Source of the DNA: Clostridium aquiflavi
Lineage (GTDB): Bacteria; Bacillota; Clostridia; Clostridiales; Clostridiaceae
Reading direction: 5' to 3'
DNA length: 64,000 nt
Assembly: GCF_031344075.1 (NCBI RefSeq)
Contig: NZ_JAVJAN010000022.1
Coordinates: 3,202-67,201, forward strand
Position numbers and translations under genes: made by a program. A model generated the notes under the pieces. It ran no database searches, had not been told where the DNA came from, and was given only the letters and a program-made list of their open reading frames with translations. Shown here piece by piece: positions 51,965 to 61,227 of this stretch (position 1 is its first letter; each line of letters starts with the position of its first letter).

Positions 51965-53743
51965 GTGAAGACCGGAAAGATAATTAAAGTTTCAGGACCT
52001 TTAGTAGTTGCTGAAGGTATGGATGAAGCTAATATATATGACGTTTGTAAGGTTGGAGAAAAGGGTCTTATCGGAGAAATCATCGAAATGAGAGGCGATA
52101 AGGCATCAATCCAAGTATATGAAGAAACTTCAGGAATAGGACCTGGGGATCCAGTTGTTACAACTGGAGAACCTTTAAGTGTTGAACTTGGACCAGGACT
52201 TATTGAATCAATGTTTGATGGAATACAAAGACCGCTAGATGCATTTATGGAGGCTGCTAAGTCAAGCTTCTTAACTAGAGGAGTATCAGTTCCTTCATTA
52301 AATAGAGAAAAGAAGTGGGATTTTAAACCAACAGCAAAAGTTGGAGATGAAGTTAAATCTGGAACTGTAATAGGTACAGTACAAGAAACACCAGTTGTTG
52401 AACAAAGAATAATGGTTCCAATTGGAGTTGAAGGTAAAATAAAAGAAATTAAAGCTGGTAGCTTCACAGTTACTGAAACAATTGCTATAGTTGAAACTGA
52501 AAAAGGCGATAGAGAAGTTCAATTAATGCAAAAATGGCCAGTAAGAAAAGGAAGACCATATTCAGCAAAGATTAACCCAGTTGAGCCAATGCTTACAGGA
52601 CAAAGAGTTATAGATACATTTTTCCCTGTTGCTAAAGGTGGAGCTGCTGCTATTCCAGGACCATTCGGAGCTGGTAAGACAGTAACACAACATCAAATTG
52701 CTAAATGGGGAGATGCAGAAATCGTTGTTTACGTTGGATGCGGAGAACGTGGTAACGAAATGACAGACGTTGTTAATGAGTTCCCAGAACTTATTGACCC
52801 TAAGACTGGCGAAAGTTTAATGAAGAGAACAGTTCTTATAGCGAATACTTCAAACATGCCAGTTGCGGCTAGAGAAGCTTCAATATATACAGGTATTACA
52901 ATAGCTGAATATTTCAGAGATATGGGATACGCAGTATCAATAATGGCTGACTCAACTTCAAGATGGGCTGAGGCATTAAGAGAAATGTCTGGTAGACTTG
53001 AAGAAATGCCTGGTGATGAAGGATATCCAGCTTACCTTGGATCAAGACTTGCTGACTACTATGAAAGAGCTGGTAAAGTTGAATGTTTAGGTAATGATGG
53101 AAGAATTGGTTCTATAACAGCAATCGGTGCAGTATCACCTCCAGGAGGAGATATTTCAGAACCAGTATCACAATCAACACTTAGAATAGTTAAAGTGTTC
53201 TGGGGTCTAGATGCACAACTTGCATATCAAAGACATTTCCCAACTATTAACTGGTTAACATCATATTCATTATATGCTGATACAATAGACAAGTGGATGA
53301 ATGGTAATGTTGCTGAAAATTGGGGAGCATTAAGATTAGAAGCTATGACTATACTTCAAGATGAAGCTCAATTACAAGAAATCGTAAGACTTGTTGGTAT
53401 TGATGCATTATCTGAAAAAGATAGATTAAAATTAGATGTTGCTAAATCAATCAGAGAAGACTATTTACAACAAAATGGTTTCCATGAAATTGATACTTAT
53501 ACATCATTAAAGAAACAATATAAGATGCTAAGTCTTATATTAGGATATAGAAAAGAAGCAGAAAGAGCTTTAGAAGCTGGAGTATACTTAAATGATATCT
53601 TAGCTATGGAAGACTTAAAAGATAGAATTGCTAGAAGTAAGTACATACACGAAGATGATTTAGATAAAATTGATCAAATCGCTGTAGACTTAAAAACTGC
53701 AATTGATAACCTAATAAGCAAAGGAGGGGTAGCAAATGCTTAA
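51965..53743 (+). CDS. ntpA: V-type ATPase catalytic subunit A
   Basis: The ATP-hydrolysing subunit, 592 residues. The P-loop is PGPFGAGKTVTQHQIAKWGD near 231-250. The bulge domain between the N-terminal barrel and the P-loop is present (about 110-185), as in V-type and archaeal A subunits and unlike F-type beta. DSTSRWAEALREMSGRLEEMPGDEGYPAYL near 333 is conserved. GTG start after AGGTAGG. It overlaps ntpB by 8 bases. Confidence 0.97.
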   Translation: MKTGKIIKVSGPLVVAEGMDEANIYDVCKVGEKGLIGEIIEMRGDKASIQVYEETSGIGPGDPVVTTGEPLSVELGPGLIESMFDGIQRPLDAFMEAAKSSFLTRGVSVPSLNREKKWDFKPTAKVGDEVKSGTVIGTVQETPVVEQRIMVPIGVEGKIKEIKAGSFTVTETIAIVETEKGDREVQLMQKWPVRKGRPYSAKINPVEPMLTGQRVIDTFFPVAKGGAAAIPGPFGAGKTVTQHQIAKWGDAEIVVYVGCGERGNEMTDVVNEFPELIDPKTGESLMKRTVLIANTSNMPVAAREASIYTGITIAEYFRDMGYAVSIMADSTSRWAEALREMSGRLEEMPGDEGYPAYLGSRLADYYERAGKVECLGNDGRIGSITAIGAVSPPGGDISEPVSQSTLRIVKVFWGLDAQLAYQRHFPTINWLTSYSLYADTIDKWMNGNVAENWGALRLEAMTILQDEAQLQEIVRLVGIDALSEKDRLKLDVAKSIREDYLQQNGFHEIDTYTSLKKQYKMLSLILGYRKEAERALEAGVYLNDILAMEDLKDRIARSKYIHEDDLDKIDQIAVDLKTAIDNLISKGGVANA

Positions 53744-55115
53744 AGAATATAGAACAGTTACTGAAGTTGTTGGCCCTTTGATGGTTGTTGAAGGTGTTGA
53801 AGGCGTTAAGTATGATGAACTAGTTGAAATTGAACTTCATACTGGTGAAAAAAGAAGAGGTAAGGTTCTGGAAGTTAATGGATCAAAAGCAATGGTTCAA
53901 ATATTCGAAGGATCTTCAGGAATAAATTTAAAAGGTACTAAAGCTAAATTCTTAGGTAGACCACTTGAACTTGGTGTATCTGAAGACATGTTAGGAAGAG
54001 TATTTGATGGTATGGGTAGACCTAATGATAATGGTCCAGACATAATACCCGAAAAAAGAGTAGATATAAATGGTGAAGCTATTAACCCTATGGCTAGAGA
54101 CTTCCCATCAGAATTTATTCAAACAGGAGTTTCTGCAATTGATGGACTTAACACTCTAGTTAGAGGACAAAAGTTACCTGTTTTCTCAGCAGCAGGACTT
54201 CCACATGCAGAACTTGCAGCACAAATTGCAAGACAAGCGAAAGTTTTAAATTCAGATTCTAAGTTTGCGATTGTATTTGCAGCTATAGGTATCACTTTCG
54301 AAGAAGCTCAATTCTTCGTAGATGAATTTAAATCAACAGGTGCCATCGATAGATCAGTTCTATTTATGAACTTAGCATCTGACCCAGCTATCGAAAGAAT
54401 AGCTACACCAAGAATGGCTCTTACTTGTGCTGAATACTTAGCTTATGAAAAAGGAATGCAAGTTCTAGTTATAATGACTGATATTACAAACTATGCAGAA
54501 GCATTAAGAGAAATTTCAGCAGCTAGAAAAGAAGTTCCAGGTAGAAGAGGATATCCAGGTTATCTTTATACTGACCTTTCTACATTATATGAAAGAGCAG
54601 GAAGACTTAGAGGTAAAGAGGGTTCAATCACTCAAATTCCAATACTTACAATGCCTGAAGATGATAAAACTCATCCAATTCCAGATTTAACTGGATATAT
54701 TACTGAAGGTCAAATTATCCTTTCAAGAGAATTATATAAGAAGGGTATAATGCCTCCAATAGATGTTTTACCATCACTTTCAAGACTTAAAGATAAGGGT
54801 ATTGGTAAAGGCAAGACTAGAGAAGACCATGCAGATACTATGAACCAATTATTTGCGGCATATTCACAAGGTAAGCAAGCAAAAGAATTATCAGCAATCT
54901 TAGGAGAATCTGCTTTATCAGATACTGATAAGAAACTTGCTAAATTTGCAGAAGCTTTTGAAGACGAGTATGTATCTCAAGGCTTTAATACAAATAGAAC
55001 AATTGAAGAAACTCTAAACTTAGGATGGAAGTTATTAAAGATGCTTCCTAGAACTGAGCTTAAGAGAATTAGAGACGAATACCTTGAAAAATATATGCCA
55101 AGAGAGGAAGAGTAG
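53736..55115 (+). CDS. ntpB: V-type ATPase subunit B
   Basis: The nucleotide-binding, non-catalytic partner of subunit A, 459 residues. The P-loop position reads FSAAGLPHAELAAQIARQA, lacking the GKT lysine, as expected for B subunits. ITNYAEALREISAARKEVPGRRGYPGYLYTDLSTLYERAG near 247-287 is the classical signature. AAAGGAGGGG precedes the ATG. Confidence 0.97.
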   Translation: MLKEYRTVTEVVGPLMVVEGVEGVKYDELVEIELHTGEKRRGKVLEVNGSKAMVQIFEGSSGINLKGTKAKFLGRPLELGVSEDMLGRVFDGMGRPNDNGPDIIPEKRVDINGEAINPMARDFPSEFIQTGVSAIDGLNTLVRGQKLPVFSAAGLPHAELAAQIARQAKVLNSDSKFAIVFAAIGITFEEAQFFVDEFKSTGAIDRSVLFMNLASDPAIERIATPRMALTCAEYLAYEKGMQVLVIMTDITNYAEALREISAARKEVPGRRGYPGYLYTDLSTLYERAGRLRGKEGSITQIPILTMPEDDKTHPIPDLTGYITEGQIILSRELYKKGIMPPIDVLPSLSRLKDKGIGKGKTREDHADTMNQLFAAYSQGKQAKELSAILGESALSDTDKKLAKFAEAFEDEYVSQGFNTNRTIEETLNLGWKLLKMLPRTELKRIRDEYLEKYMPREEE

Positions 55116-55118
55116 TCT

Positions 55119-55760
55119 ATGGCAAAGCTAAATGTTAATCCTACTAGAATGGAACTCTCTAAACTTAAAAAAAGATTAACTACCTCAACAAGAAGTCATA
55201 AGCTTTTAAAAGATAAACAAGATGAATTAATGAGACAATTCATTAACCTTGTTAAATATAATAATAAGCTAAGAAAAGAAGTGGAAGATAATCTGCAAGG
55301 TTCCCTTAAGGATTTCGTTATGGCTAGAGCCGTTATGAGCTCTGAATTCCTAGAAGAAGCTATTGTATATCCTAAGGAACATATTTCTGTTGAAGTTGGC
55401 GAAAAGAACGTAATGAGCGTATCTGTTCCTGTTATGAACTTTAAGAGACAACTTGAAGGTGATGAAGGAAGTATATATCCATACGGATTTGCCAATACAT
55501 CATCAGAACTTGATGATACTCTTTCTAAACTTTATGAAATTCTTCCGCAATTACTAGAACTTGCAGAAGTAGAAAAGTCATGTCAGTTAATGGCTAACGA
55601 AATTGAAAGTACTAGAAGAAGAGTTAATGCTCTTGAATATATGACTATTCCTCAACTTCAAGAGACTATAAAGTATATTAGAATGAGACTTGATGAAAAT
55701 GAAAGATCGGCTACAACTAGATTAATGAAAGTTAAGAGCATGATTGAACAAAGAGGTTAA
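55119..55760 (+). CDS. ntpD: V-type ATPase subunit D
   Basis: The central shaft, 213 residues, forming two long antiparallel coiled-coil helices at the ends ([31 protein letters not shown] near 7-37, and the C-terminal [30 protein letters not shown]). It is the last gene of the operon, 3 nt after ntpB, and ends at a strong terminator. Confidence 0.95.
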
Positions 55761-55764
55761 TATA

Positions 55765-55796
55765 AAAGGAACGCTTAAGCGTTCCTTTTTTTTTTT
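55765..55796 (+). terminator. Terminator of the V-ATPase operon
   Basis: aaaggaacgcttaagcgttcc is a perfect palindromic stem ending in eleven T (55786-55796). Confidence 0.93.
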
Positions 55797-55907
55797 CTAT
55801 CTTAATATATAAAATAAAATTACTAAAATATAAGAAGTACTTGAAAAAAATTCAAATATATACCATAATTAAGTGTATAACTTATAATTAATCAGGGGGG
55901 ATTAAAT

Positions 55908-57656
55908 ATGAAAAAGAAGATTTTAAGTGCTATGTTATCGCTTACATTAATTTTTAGTTTAAATACTACTGCTGTGTGGGCAGCTAGCAAAGATGATAGT
56001 ACCAAAATAACAATAATTCATACAAATGATACTCATAGCAGAGTATTGTCAGCAGACGGTGGGTTTGGATTTGCAAAGATTGCAACTATAGCAAATGAAA
56101 CTAAAAAGGAAAATCCAAATACATTATTAGTAGATGCTGGAGACACTTTACATGGAAAACCAATAGTTAATGTTAGTAAAGGTGAAAATGCTGTTAAAAT
56201 ATTAGATGCAGCTGGTTATGATTTTATGGTTCCAGGTAATCATGATTTTAACTATGGAAATGAAAGGTTAATGGAATTAAGTAAATTAGCTAAAAATTTT
56301 AAGATGCTAGATGCTAATGTAAAAAAGAATGGAAAAAATATGCTACCACCATATGAGATCGTAGAAAAGGGAAATGTTAAAATTGGTGTTTTTGGAATAT
56401 CAACCCCGGAAACAGCATATAAAACAAATCCTGCTAATGTAAAGGATATAACTTTTGAAGATCCTATAAAGGTATCAGAAGAAATGGTTAAAGAATTAAA
56501 AGATAAGACAGATGTTATTGTAGCTTTAACTCATGTAGGGTTAGATGATAGTTCAGTTGTAACATCTAAGCAAATTGCTGAAAAAGTTAAAGGGATTGAT
56601 GTAATAATAGATGGACATAGCCATACAACTTTAAATGATGGCTTAGTAGTTAATAATACATTAATAGCACAAACAGGTGAATATGATCAAAATCTTGGTG
56701 TAGTAGAATTAGAAGTTAAAGATAAAAAAGTTACAGACAAAAAAGCAAAATTATTAAATTCAAAAGATTATAAAGAATTAAAAGAAGATGAAAAAGTAAC
56801 AGATTTATTAAAAGATATACAAGCTGAAAATGACAAAGTATTTTCAGAAGTTGTTGCAAGCAATGATGTACTACTAGATGGTGTTAGAGGAAATGTGAGA
56901 ACTAAAGAAACAAACCTTGGAAATATAACAGCAGATGCAACTAGAGATATAACTAAAGCTGATATTGCATTTGTAAATGGAGGATCTTTAAGAACTTCAA
57001 TAGAACCAGGAGATATAACTAAAGGAAAACTTGCAGAATTATTTCCATTTGGTAGTGTAGCACAAACTGTAAAATTATCAGGTAGTGATATAGTTAAGGC
57101 TCTTGAAGTATCAGTGGGGGCATATCCAACAGAACAAGGTGGATTTTTACAAGTAAGTGGAATGACATTCTCATTTGATCCAACAAAGGAAAAAGGAAAT
57201 AGAGTTTTTGATGTAAAAGTTGGCGAAAATCCAATTGATTTAAATAAAGAATATACTGTAGCAATAAATGATTTCTTATCTCAAGGTGGAGATGGATATA
57301 CAATGCTTAAAACTACTGTTGTAGGAGAATTTGCAACATATGATGATATTTTTGCAAAATATTTAAATGACAATGGTATGAAGAGTGATATTACTTTAGG
57401 TAGAATACAAGTTAAAGAAAATGGTAAACAAGTAGTAACAAATCAAAATAACGTAGTTTCAGTTCAAGCAGCACCAACAGTTCAAGAATCACAAGTATCT
57501 ACTAAAACAGAAACTGTATATACTGTAATTGCAGGTGATAATCTTTCTAAAATAGCTAGAAGAAATAATACTACATGGCAAACATTAGCACAATATAATA
57601 ATTTACAAAATCCAGATTTAATATATGTAGGAGATCAAATTAAAATTCCAGCATAA
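55908..57656 (+). CDS. Secreted 5'-nucleotidase with a C-terminal LysM domain
   Basis: A 582-residue exported protein. The signal peptide is MKKKILSAMLSLTLIFSLNT with probable cleavage after VWA at ~26. The metallophosphoesterase domain (about 34-270) has IIHTNDTHSR, VDAGDTLHG, VPGNHDFNYG, LTHVGLDDSS and DGHSHTTL, the two-metal set. The 5'-nucleotidase C-terminal domain follows (NLGNITADATRD near 345). A LysM repeat at 538-581 (YTVIAGDNLSKIARRNNTTW) should hold it in peptidoglycan. Likely role: extracellular nucleotide hydrolysis for phosphate or nucleoside uptake. Confidence 0.93.
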   Translation: MKKKILSAMLSLTLIFSLNTTAVWAASKDDSTKITIIHTNDTHSRVLSADGGFGFAKIATIANETKKENPNTLLVDAGDTLHGKPIVNVSKGENAVKILDAAGYDFMVPGNHDFNYGNERLMELSKLAKNFKMLDANVKKNGKNMLPPYEIVEKGNVKIGVFGISTPETAYKTNPANVKDITFEDPIKVSEEMVKELKDKTDVIVALTHVGLDDSSVVTSKQIAEKVKGIDVIIDGHSHTTLNDGLVVNNTLIAQTGEYDQNLGVVELEVKDKKVTDKKAKLLNSKDYKELKEDEKVTDLLKDIQAENDKVFSEVVASNDVLLDGVRGNVRTKETNLGNITADATRDITKADIAFVNGGSLRTSIEPGDITKGKLAELFPFGSVAQTVKLSGSDIVKALEVSVGAYPTEQGGFLQVSGMTFSFDPTKEKGNRVFDVKVGENPIDLNKEYTVAINDFLSQGGDGYTMLKTTVVGEFATYDDIFAKYLNDNGMKSDITLGRIQVKENGKQVVTNQNNVVSVQAAPTVQESQVSTKTETVYTVIAGDNLSKIARRNNTTWQTLAQYNNLQNPDLIYVGDQIKIPA

Positions 57657-57674
57657 TTTATTTTAGTTATAAAT

Positions 57675-57712
57675 AAAGCAGAAACATGATAAAAATGTTT
57701 CTGCTTTTTTTG
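57675..57712 (+). terminator. Terminator after the 5'-nucleotidase
   Basis: aaagcagaaacat (57675-57687) pairs with atgtttctgcttt (57695-57707), then tttt. The left flank is A-rich. Confidence 0.85.
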
Positions 57713-57846
57713 AAAAATTATATTATTGAGAGTTTCTAGAGAAGTCAAATGCAAATTTAGTTGAAGCTTAAGAAATGAGTCATAAAGAATTAAATTAATT
57801 TTAATACGCTTTTTTCTATAATTAGAAAACCTTAATAATTTTGTAA

Positions 57847-57875
57847 TTGATAAGATATGGCTTTAATAGTATAAT
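57847..57875 (+). promoter_or_regulatory. Sigma-A promoter of tagO
   Basis: TTGATA (57847-57852) and TATAAT (57870-57875) with a 17-nt spacer, 58 nt before the ATG. Confidence 0.65.
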
Positions 57876-57933
57876 CAAACGTGGATAACTTTAACTAATA
57901 GTATTTTTATTTAGCTAAGGAGTAGATAATAAA

Positions 57934-58884
57934 ATGCAATATATATTAGCTATGATAGTTACATTATTGTTATCGCTATTAATTATGCCAATAGTAATGA
58001 AACTATCAATTAAATTAAAATTTACAGATAAACCAACAAAAAGAAAACAACATAAAAAAGAAACCCCATTATGTGGTGGAATAGTATTATACATATGTTT
58101 TTTTATTTCTTTTTTCTTATTTGTAAAAGATGATATAAAACAACAAATAGTTGTATTTATAGCAGCAACAGCAATATTATTAATAGGACTTATAGATGAT
58201 TATTATAAAACAAGATTTAAAGAATTTGCTATACTTCCAAGATTGATTATTCAATTGTTATCAGCTGTACTTGTTTTTAAGGCAGGAATAGCATTTATGG
58301 GATTTACTAATCCATTTACTGGAGAATTTATAGAGTTAAGTAAAACCATACAATTTTTACTAACAATAACTTGGATATTTGGAGTCACAACTGTAATTAA
58401 TTGGTCTGATGGTATGGATGGATTAGCAGGTGGGATTTCACTTATTTCAGCAATAACTTTTTTGGTTGCAGCAATAATATTAAGACAACAAGTATCAGCA
58501 GAAACATCAATAATATTAATAGGATCTATACTTGGATTTTTATGTTATAATAGGTACCCAGCAAAAGTGTTTATGGGAGATTCAGGTGCTAATTTTTTAG
58601 GATTCATATTAAGTGTTATAGCATTAGACGGTGCATTTAAACAAGCTACTGTGCTGAGTTTATTTATACCTATTTTGGCTTTAGCTGTACCAATATTTGA
58701 TAATTTATTTGTTATTTTTAAAAGATTTTCAGAAGGAAAACCTGTTTATCAAGCAGATAGAAGTCAAATACATTTTAGACTTGAAGAAAAAGGATTCACA
58801 CCAAAGCAAGTTGTAAATTACATAATGATAATAAGTTCTGTTTTTAGTTTAATTTCTATTATACTTTTACTTATTAAAATTTAA
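57934..58884 (+). CDS. tagO: Undecaprenyl-phosphate N-acetylglucosaminyl-1-phosphate transferase
   Basis: An integral membrane enzyme that starts teichoic-acid or other surface glycan synthesis by moving GlcNAc-1-P to undecaprenyl phosphate. It has 316 residues and about 10 membrane helices. Signatures of the WecA/TagO/MraY group are TPLCGGIVLY, IGLIDDYYKTR near 85, NWSDGMDGLAGGI near 151, and YPAKVFMGDSGANFLGF near 208, holding the catalytic aspartates. QIHFRLEEKGF near the C-terminus replaces the MraY pattern and supports the TagO/WecA branch. AAGGAG precedes the ATG. Confidence 0.9.
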   Translation: MQYILAMIVTLLLSLLIMPIVMKLSIKLKFTDKPTKRKQHKKETPLCGGIVLYICFFISFFLFVKDDIKQQIVVFIAATAILLIGLIDDYYKTRFKEFAILPRLIIQLLSAVLVFKAGIAFMGFTNPFTGEFIELSKTIQFLLTITWIFGVTTVINWSDGMDGLAGGISLISAITFLVAAIILRQQVSAETSIILIGSILGFLCYNRYPAKVFMGDSGANFLGFILSVIALDGAFKQATVLSLFIPILALAVPIFDNLFVIFKRFSEGKPVYQADRSQIHFRLEEKGFTPKQVVNYIMIISSVFSLISIILLLIKI

Positions 58885-58928
58885 TAATGAAAAGTACATA
58901 TAGATTATGGATTATTTAAAAGAAAAAC

Positions 58929-58957
58929 TTTACAAATTAAATAGAGTAATGTATAAT
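58929..58957 (+). promoter_or_regulatory. Promoter of the methionine-cycle operon
   Basis: TTTACA (58929-58934) and TATAAT (58952-58957) with a 17-nt spacer. The expected start near 58964 lies right at the 5' edge of the riboswitch. Confidence 0.75.
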
Positions 58958-58966
58958 TAGAAATAA

Positions 58967-59133
58967 TTTCTTATCAAGAGTGGTGGAGGGACTGGCCCGA
59001 TGAAACCCGGCAACCAATATATAATGTATATAAGGTGCTAAATCCTGCAGTGAATGACTGATAGATAAGGGTAATTTTATTTTAGTGTAGAAGTTTATTA
59101 TGCCTAAAGGAATACCCTTTAGGCATTTTTTTT
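58967..59133 (+). promoter_or_regulatory. SAM-I (S-box) riboswitch
   Basis: The aptamer (58967-59072) has the S-box core: cttatcaagagtggtggagg, then gactggcccgatgaaacccg, gcaacc, and aaggtgctaaatcctgcag, with P1 closed by cttatc (58970-58975) and gataag (59064-59069). The 3' strand of P1, aagggta (59067-59073), can instead pair with taccctt (59113-59119), forming an antiterminator that blocks the hairpin at 59100-59126. SAM binding should therefore stop transcription of metF-luxS-metH. Confidence 0.95.
59100..59133 (+). terminator. Riboswitch-controlled terminator
   Basis: atgcctaaagg (59100-59110) and cctttaggcat (59116-59126) form an 11-bp stem followed by a T-run. Confidence 0.93.
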
Positions 59134-59183
59134 ATTCTTTTCTACAGTTGCTTTGACAATTTTTTATTTAAAGGGGGCAAAAA

Positions 59184-60071
59184 ATGAATATTAAAAATTT
59201 ATTCAGAGACAAAAAGGTGGTTTTTTCATTTGAAATTTTTCCACCTAAAATAACATCATCCATACAAACTATTTATAATACATTAGATGATTTAAAAGGA
59301 TTAAATCCAGATTATATAAGTGTTACCTATGGGGCAGGTGGCAGTGTTAAAAACAATAAGACTATTGAGCTAACTTCTCTTATAAAGAATAAATATGGAA
59401 TTGAAGCAGTATCACATTTAACTTGCATTAGTTCAACTAAGAATGATATAGAATATTATTTAAGAGAATTTGAAAAGAATAATATAGAGAATATCCTTGC
59501 GTTAAGAGGTGATGTTCCTATAGGAAGTAAAATTACAGGAGAATTAAATCATGCTAACGAATTAATTAAGCATATAAGTGATAATGGACAATTTAATATA
59601 GCTGCAGCATGTTATCCAGAAGGCCATATAGAGCATAAAGGATTGTATAGAGAAATTGAGAGCATGAAGAGAAAAGAAGAGGCAGGAGCATCTTATTTTA
59701 TATCTCAGTTGTTTTTTGATAACAATTTATATTATAATTTTCAAGACGAGGTTCGTGCTGCTAATATAAATTTACCTATTGAAGCTGGAATTATGCCTGT
59801 AACAAATAAAAAACAAATTGAAAGAATTTTATCTTTAAGCGGAGCATCACTTCCAGATAAATTTAAAAGAATAATGGAAAGATATGAGTATAATCCAGAA
59901 GCTTTAAGAGATGCTGGGATTGCTTATGCAGTTGAACAAATCGTAGACCTAATTTCTACAGGTGTGGATGGAATACATTTATATGTTATGAATAATCCAT
60001 ATGTAGCTAAAAGGATAAGCCAAAGTATAGAAAATATTCTATTAACAGTAAATCAAAATCAATTCGTTTAG
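59184..60071 (+). CDS. metF: 5,10-methylenetetrahydrofolate reductase
   Basis: This enzyme reduces methylene-THF to 5-methyl-THF, the methyl donor for MetH. It has 295 residues, a flavin TIM barrel. Landmarks are VVFSFEIFPPK near 11-21, YGAGGSVKNNKT, NILALRGDVP near 107, and EAGASYFISQLFFDN near 163. AAAGGGGG precedes the ATG. It is the first gene under the SAM riboswitch. Confidence 0.95.
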   Translation: MNIKNLFRDKKVVFSFEIFPPKITSSIQTIYNTLDDLKGLNPDYISVTYGAGGSVKNNKTIELTSLIKNKYGIEAVSHLTCISSTKNDIEYYLREFEKNNIENILALRGDVPIGSKITGELNHANELIKHISDNGQFNIAAACYPEGHIEHKGLYREIESMKRKEEAGASYFISQLFFDNNLYYNFQDEVRAANINLPIEAGIMPVTNKKQIERILSLSGASLPDKFKRIMERYEYNPEALRDAGIAYAVEQIVDLISTGVDGIHLYVMNNPYVAKRISQSIENILLTVNQNQFV

Positions 60072-60083
60072 GAGGATACAATA

Positions 60084-60539
60084 ATGGAAAAAGTAGAAAG
60101 TTTTGAATTAGATCACAGAAAGGTTAAAGCACCATACATAAGAAAATGTTGTTTGCTTGATGGTAAGCTTGGAGATAAGGTAACAAAGTTTGATATAAGA
60201 TTTCTTCAACCTAACAAAGAAGAATTTGGTACAGCAGCAATGCATGGACTTGAACATTTATTAGCACATGAACTTAGAGCAAAATTAGAAGGTATAATTG
60301 ATTTATCACCTATGGGATGTAGAACAGGTTTCTATTTAAGTATATGGGGTGATAGAGAAGCATCAGAAATAAAAGAAGCGTTAGAATACTCATTAGAAAA
60401 AGTTTTAGAAGCAAAAGAAATACCTGCTGCTAATGATATTCAATGTGGAAATTATAGAGATTTATCTTTATTTGGTGCAAAAGAATATGCTAAGGAAGCA
60501 TTAGAAAGAGGCTTTTCTCTTAATATATACGGAGAATAA
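60084..60539 (+). CDS. luxS: S-ribosylhomocysteine lyase
   Basis: This metal enzyme splits S-ribosylhomocysteine into homocysteine and DPD, the precursor of autoinducer-2. It has 151 residues. The metal site is seen as MHGLEHLLAHEL near 54 (two histidines) and the cysteine in DIQCGNYRDLSLFG near 124. Here it recycles homocysteine for the MetH gene downstream. The nucleosidase that makes its substrate is not in this operon. TAGGAGGA precedes the ATG. Confidence 0.97.
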   Translation: MEKVESFELDHRKVKAPYIRKCCLLDGKLGDKVTKFDIRFLQPNKEEFGTAAMHGLEHLLAHELRAKLEGIIDLSPMGCRTGFYLSIWGDREASEIKEALEYSLEKVLEAKEIPAANDIQCGNYRDLSLFGAKEYAKEALERGFSLNIYGE

Positions 60540-60540
60540 A

Positions 60541-61227
60541 ATGTATAATATTAAACAACTTAAAATACCTAAGGATGAAGTCCTTAGGTATTTAGGTTAT
60601 AAAAAGCAAGAATTAACAGCATCAATAGATGTATTAATAGATGAAACTATAGATGAATGTAAGAAATTAATAATACCTAAATATGTTTGTGCTAAGTATA
60701 AAAACCATGCTAAAAAGGATGGGATATATGTAGAAGGAACAAGTTTAATATTAAAAGGAGAAGACATTAAAAATCATCTTCTTTATGCACAGGAAGTATT
60801 TTTTATAGCAGGTACTGTAGGGAGCAAAATAGAGAAAAAAATCAAGCTATATGAAACAATAGAATTGACAAAAGCTTTAATTTTAGATGCTTGTGCAACA
60901 GTAGCAATAGAAGAGTTTTTAGATGAAATAGAAGAAAAGATAAGATTAGATGTAAGAAAAGAAAACAGTGCTATAACATTTAGATATAGTCCGGGATATG
61001 GAGATTTGTCATTAGATATTCAAAGGGATATAGTGAATACATTAAAAGCAGATAAAGCAATAGGTCTTACAGTATCATCACATCATTTATTATTTCCTAG
61101 GAAATCAGTAACTGCAATAATTGGGGTTATTCCAAAGGAAAAAGAGGAAAAACAAAGAGGATGTGAGGTTTGTAAGAATTATAACAATTGTAGTTTTAGA
61201 AGAGAGGGGAATAATTGTGGGGCTTAA
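60541..61227 (+). CDS. Stand-alone methionine synthase activation-domain protein
   Basis: A 228-residue protein matching the vitamin B12-dependent methionine synthase activation domain, which rereduces and remethylates cob(II)alamin using SAM. The typical RYSPGYGDLSLDIQRDIV lies near 149-166, and SSHHLLFPRKSVTAIIGV follows. The C-terminal CEVCKNYNNCSFRREGNNC cluster is a common tail. It starts 1 nt after luxS, and its stop lies 11 bases into metH, so it is coupled to metH, which lacks this domain. Confidence 0.92.
   Translation: MYNIKQLKIPKDEVLRYLGYKKQELTASIDVLIDETIDECKKLIIPKYVCAKYKNHAKKDGIYVEGTSLILKGEDIKNHLLYAQEVFFIAGTVGSKIEKKIKLYETIELTKALILDACATVAIEEFLDEIEEKIRLDVRKENSAITFRYSPGYGDLSLDIQRDIVNTLKADKAIGLTVSSHHLLFPRKSVTAIIGVIPKEKEEKQRGCEVCKNYNNCSFRREGNNCGA

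Noticed and set aside
61121..61216. 32-residue N-terminal extension of MetH
   Set aside because: Lies inside the activation-domain gene, without a ribosome site; the GTG at 61217 has one and fits the family.
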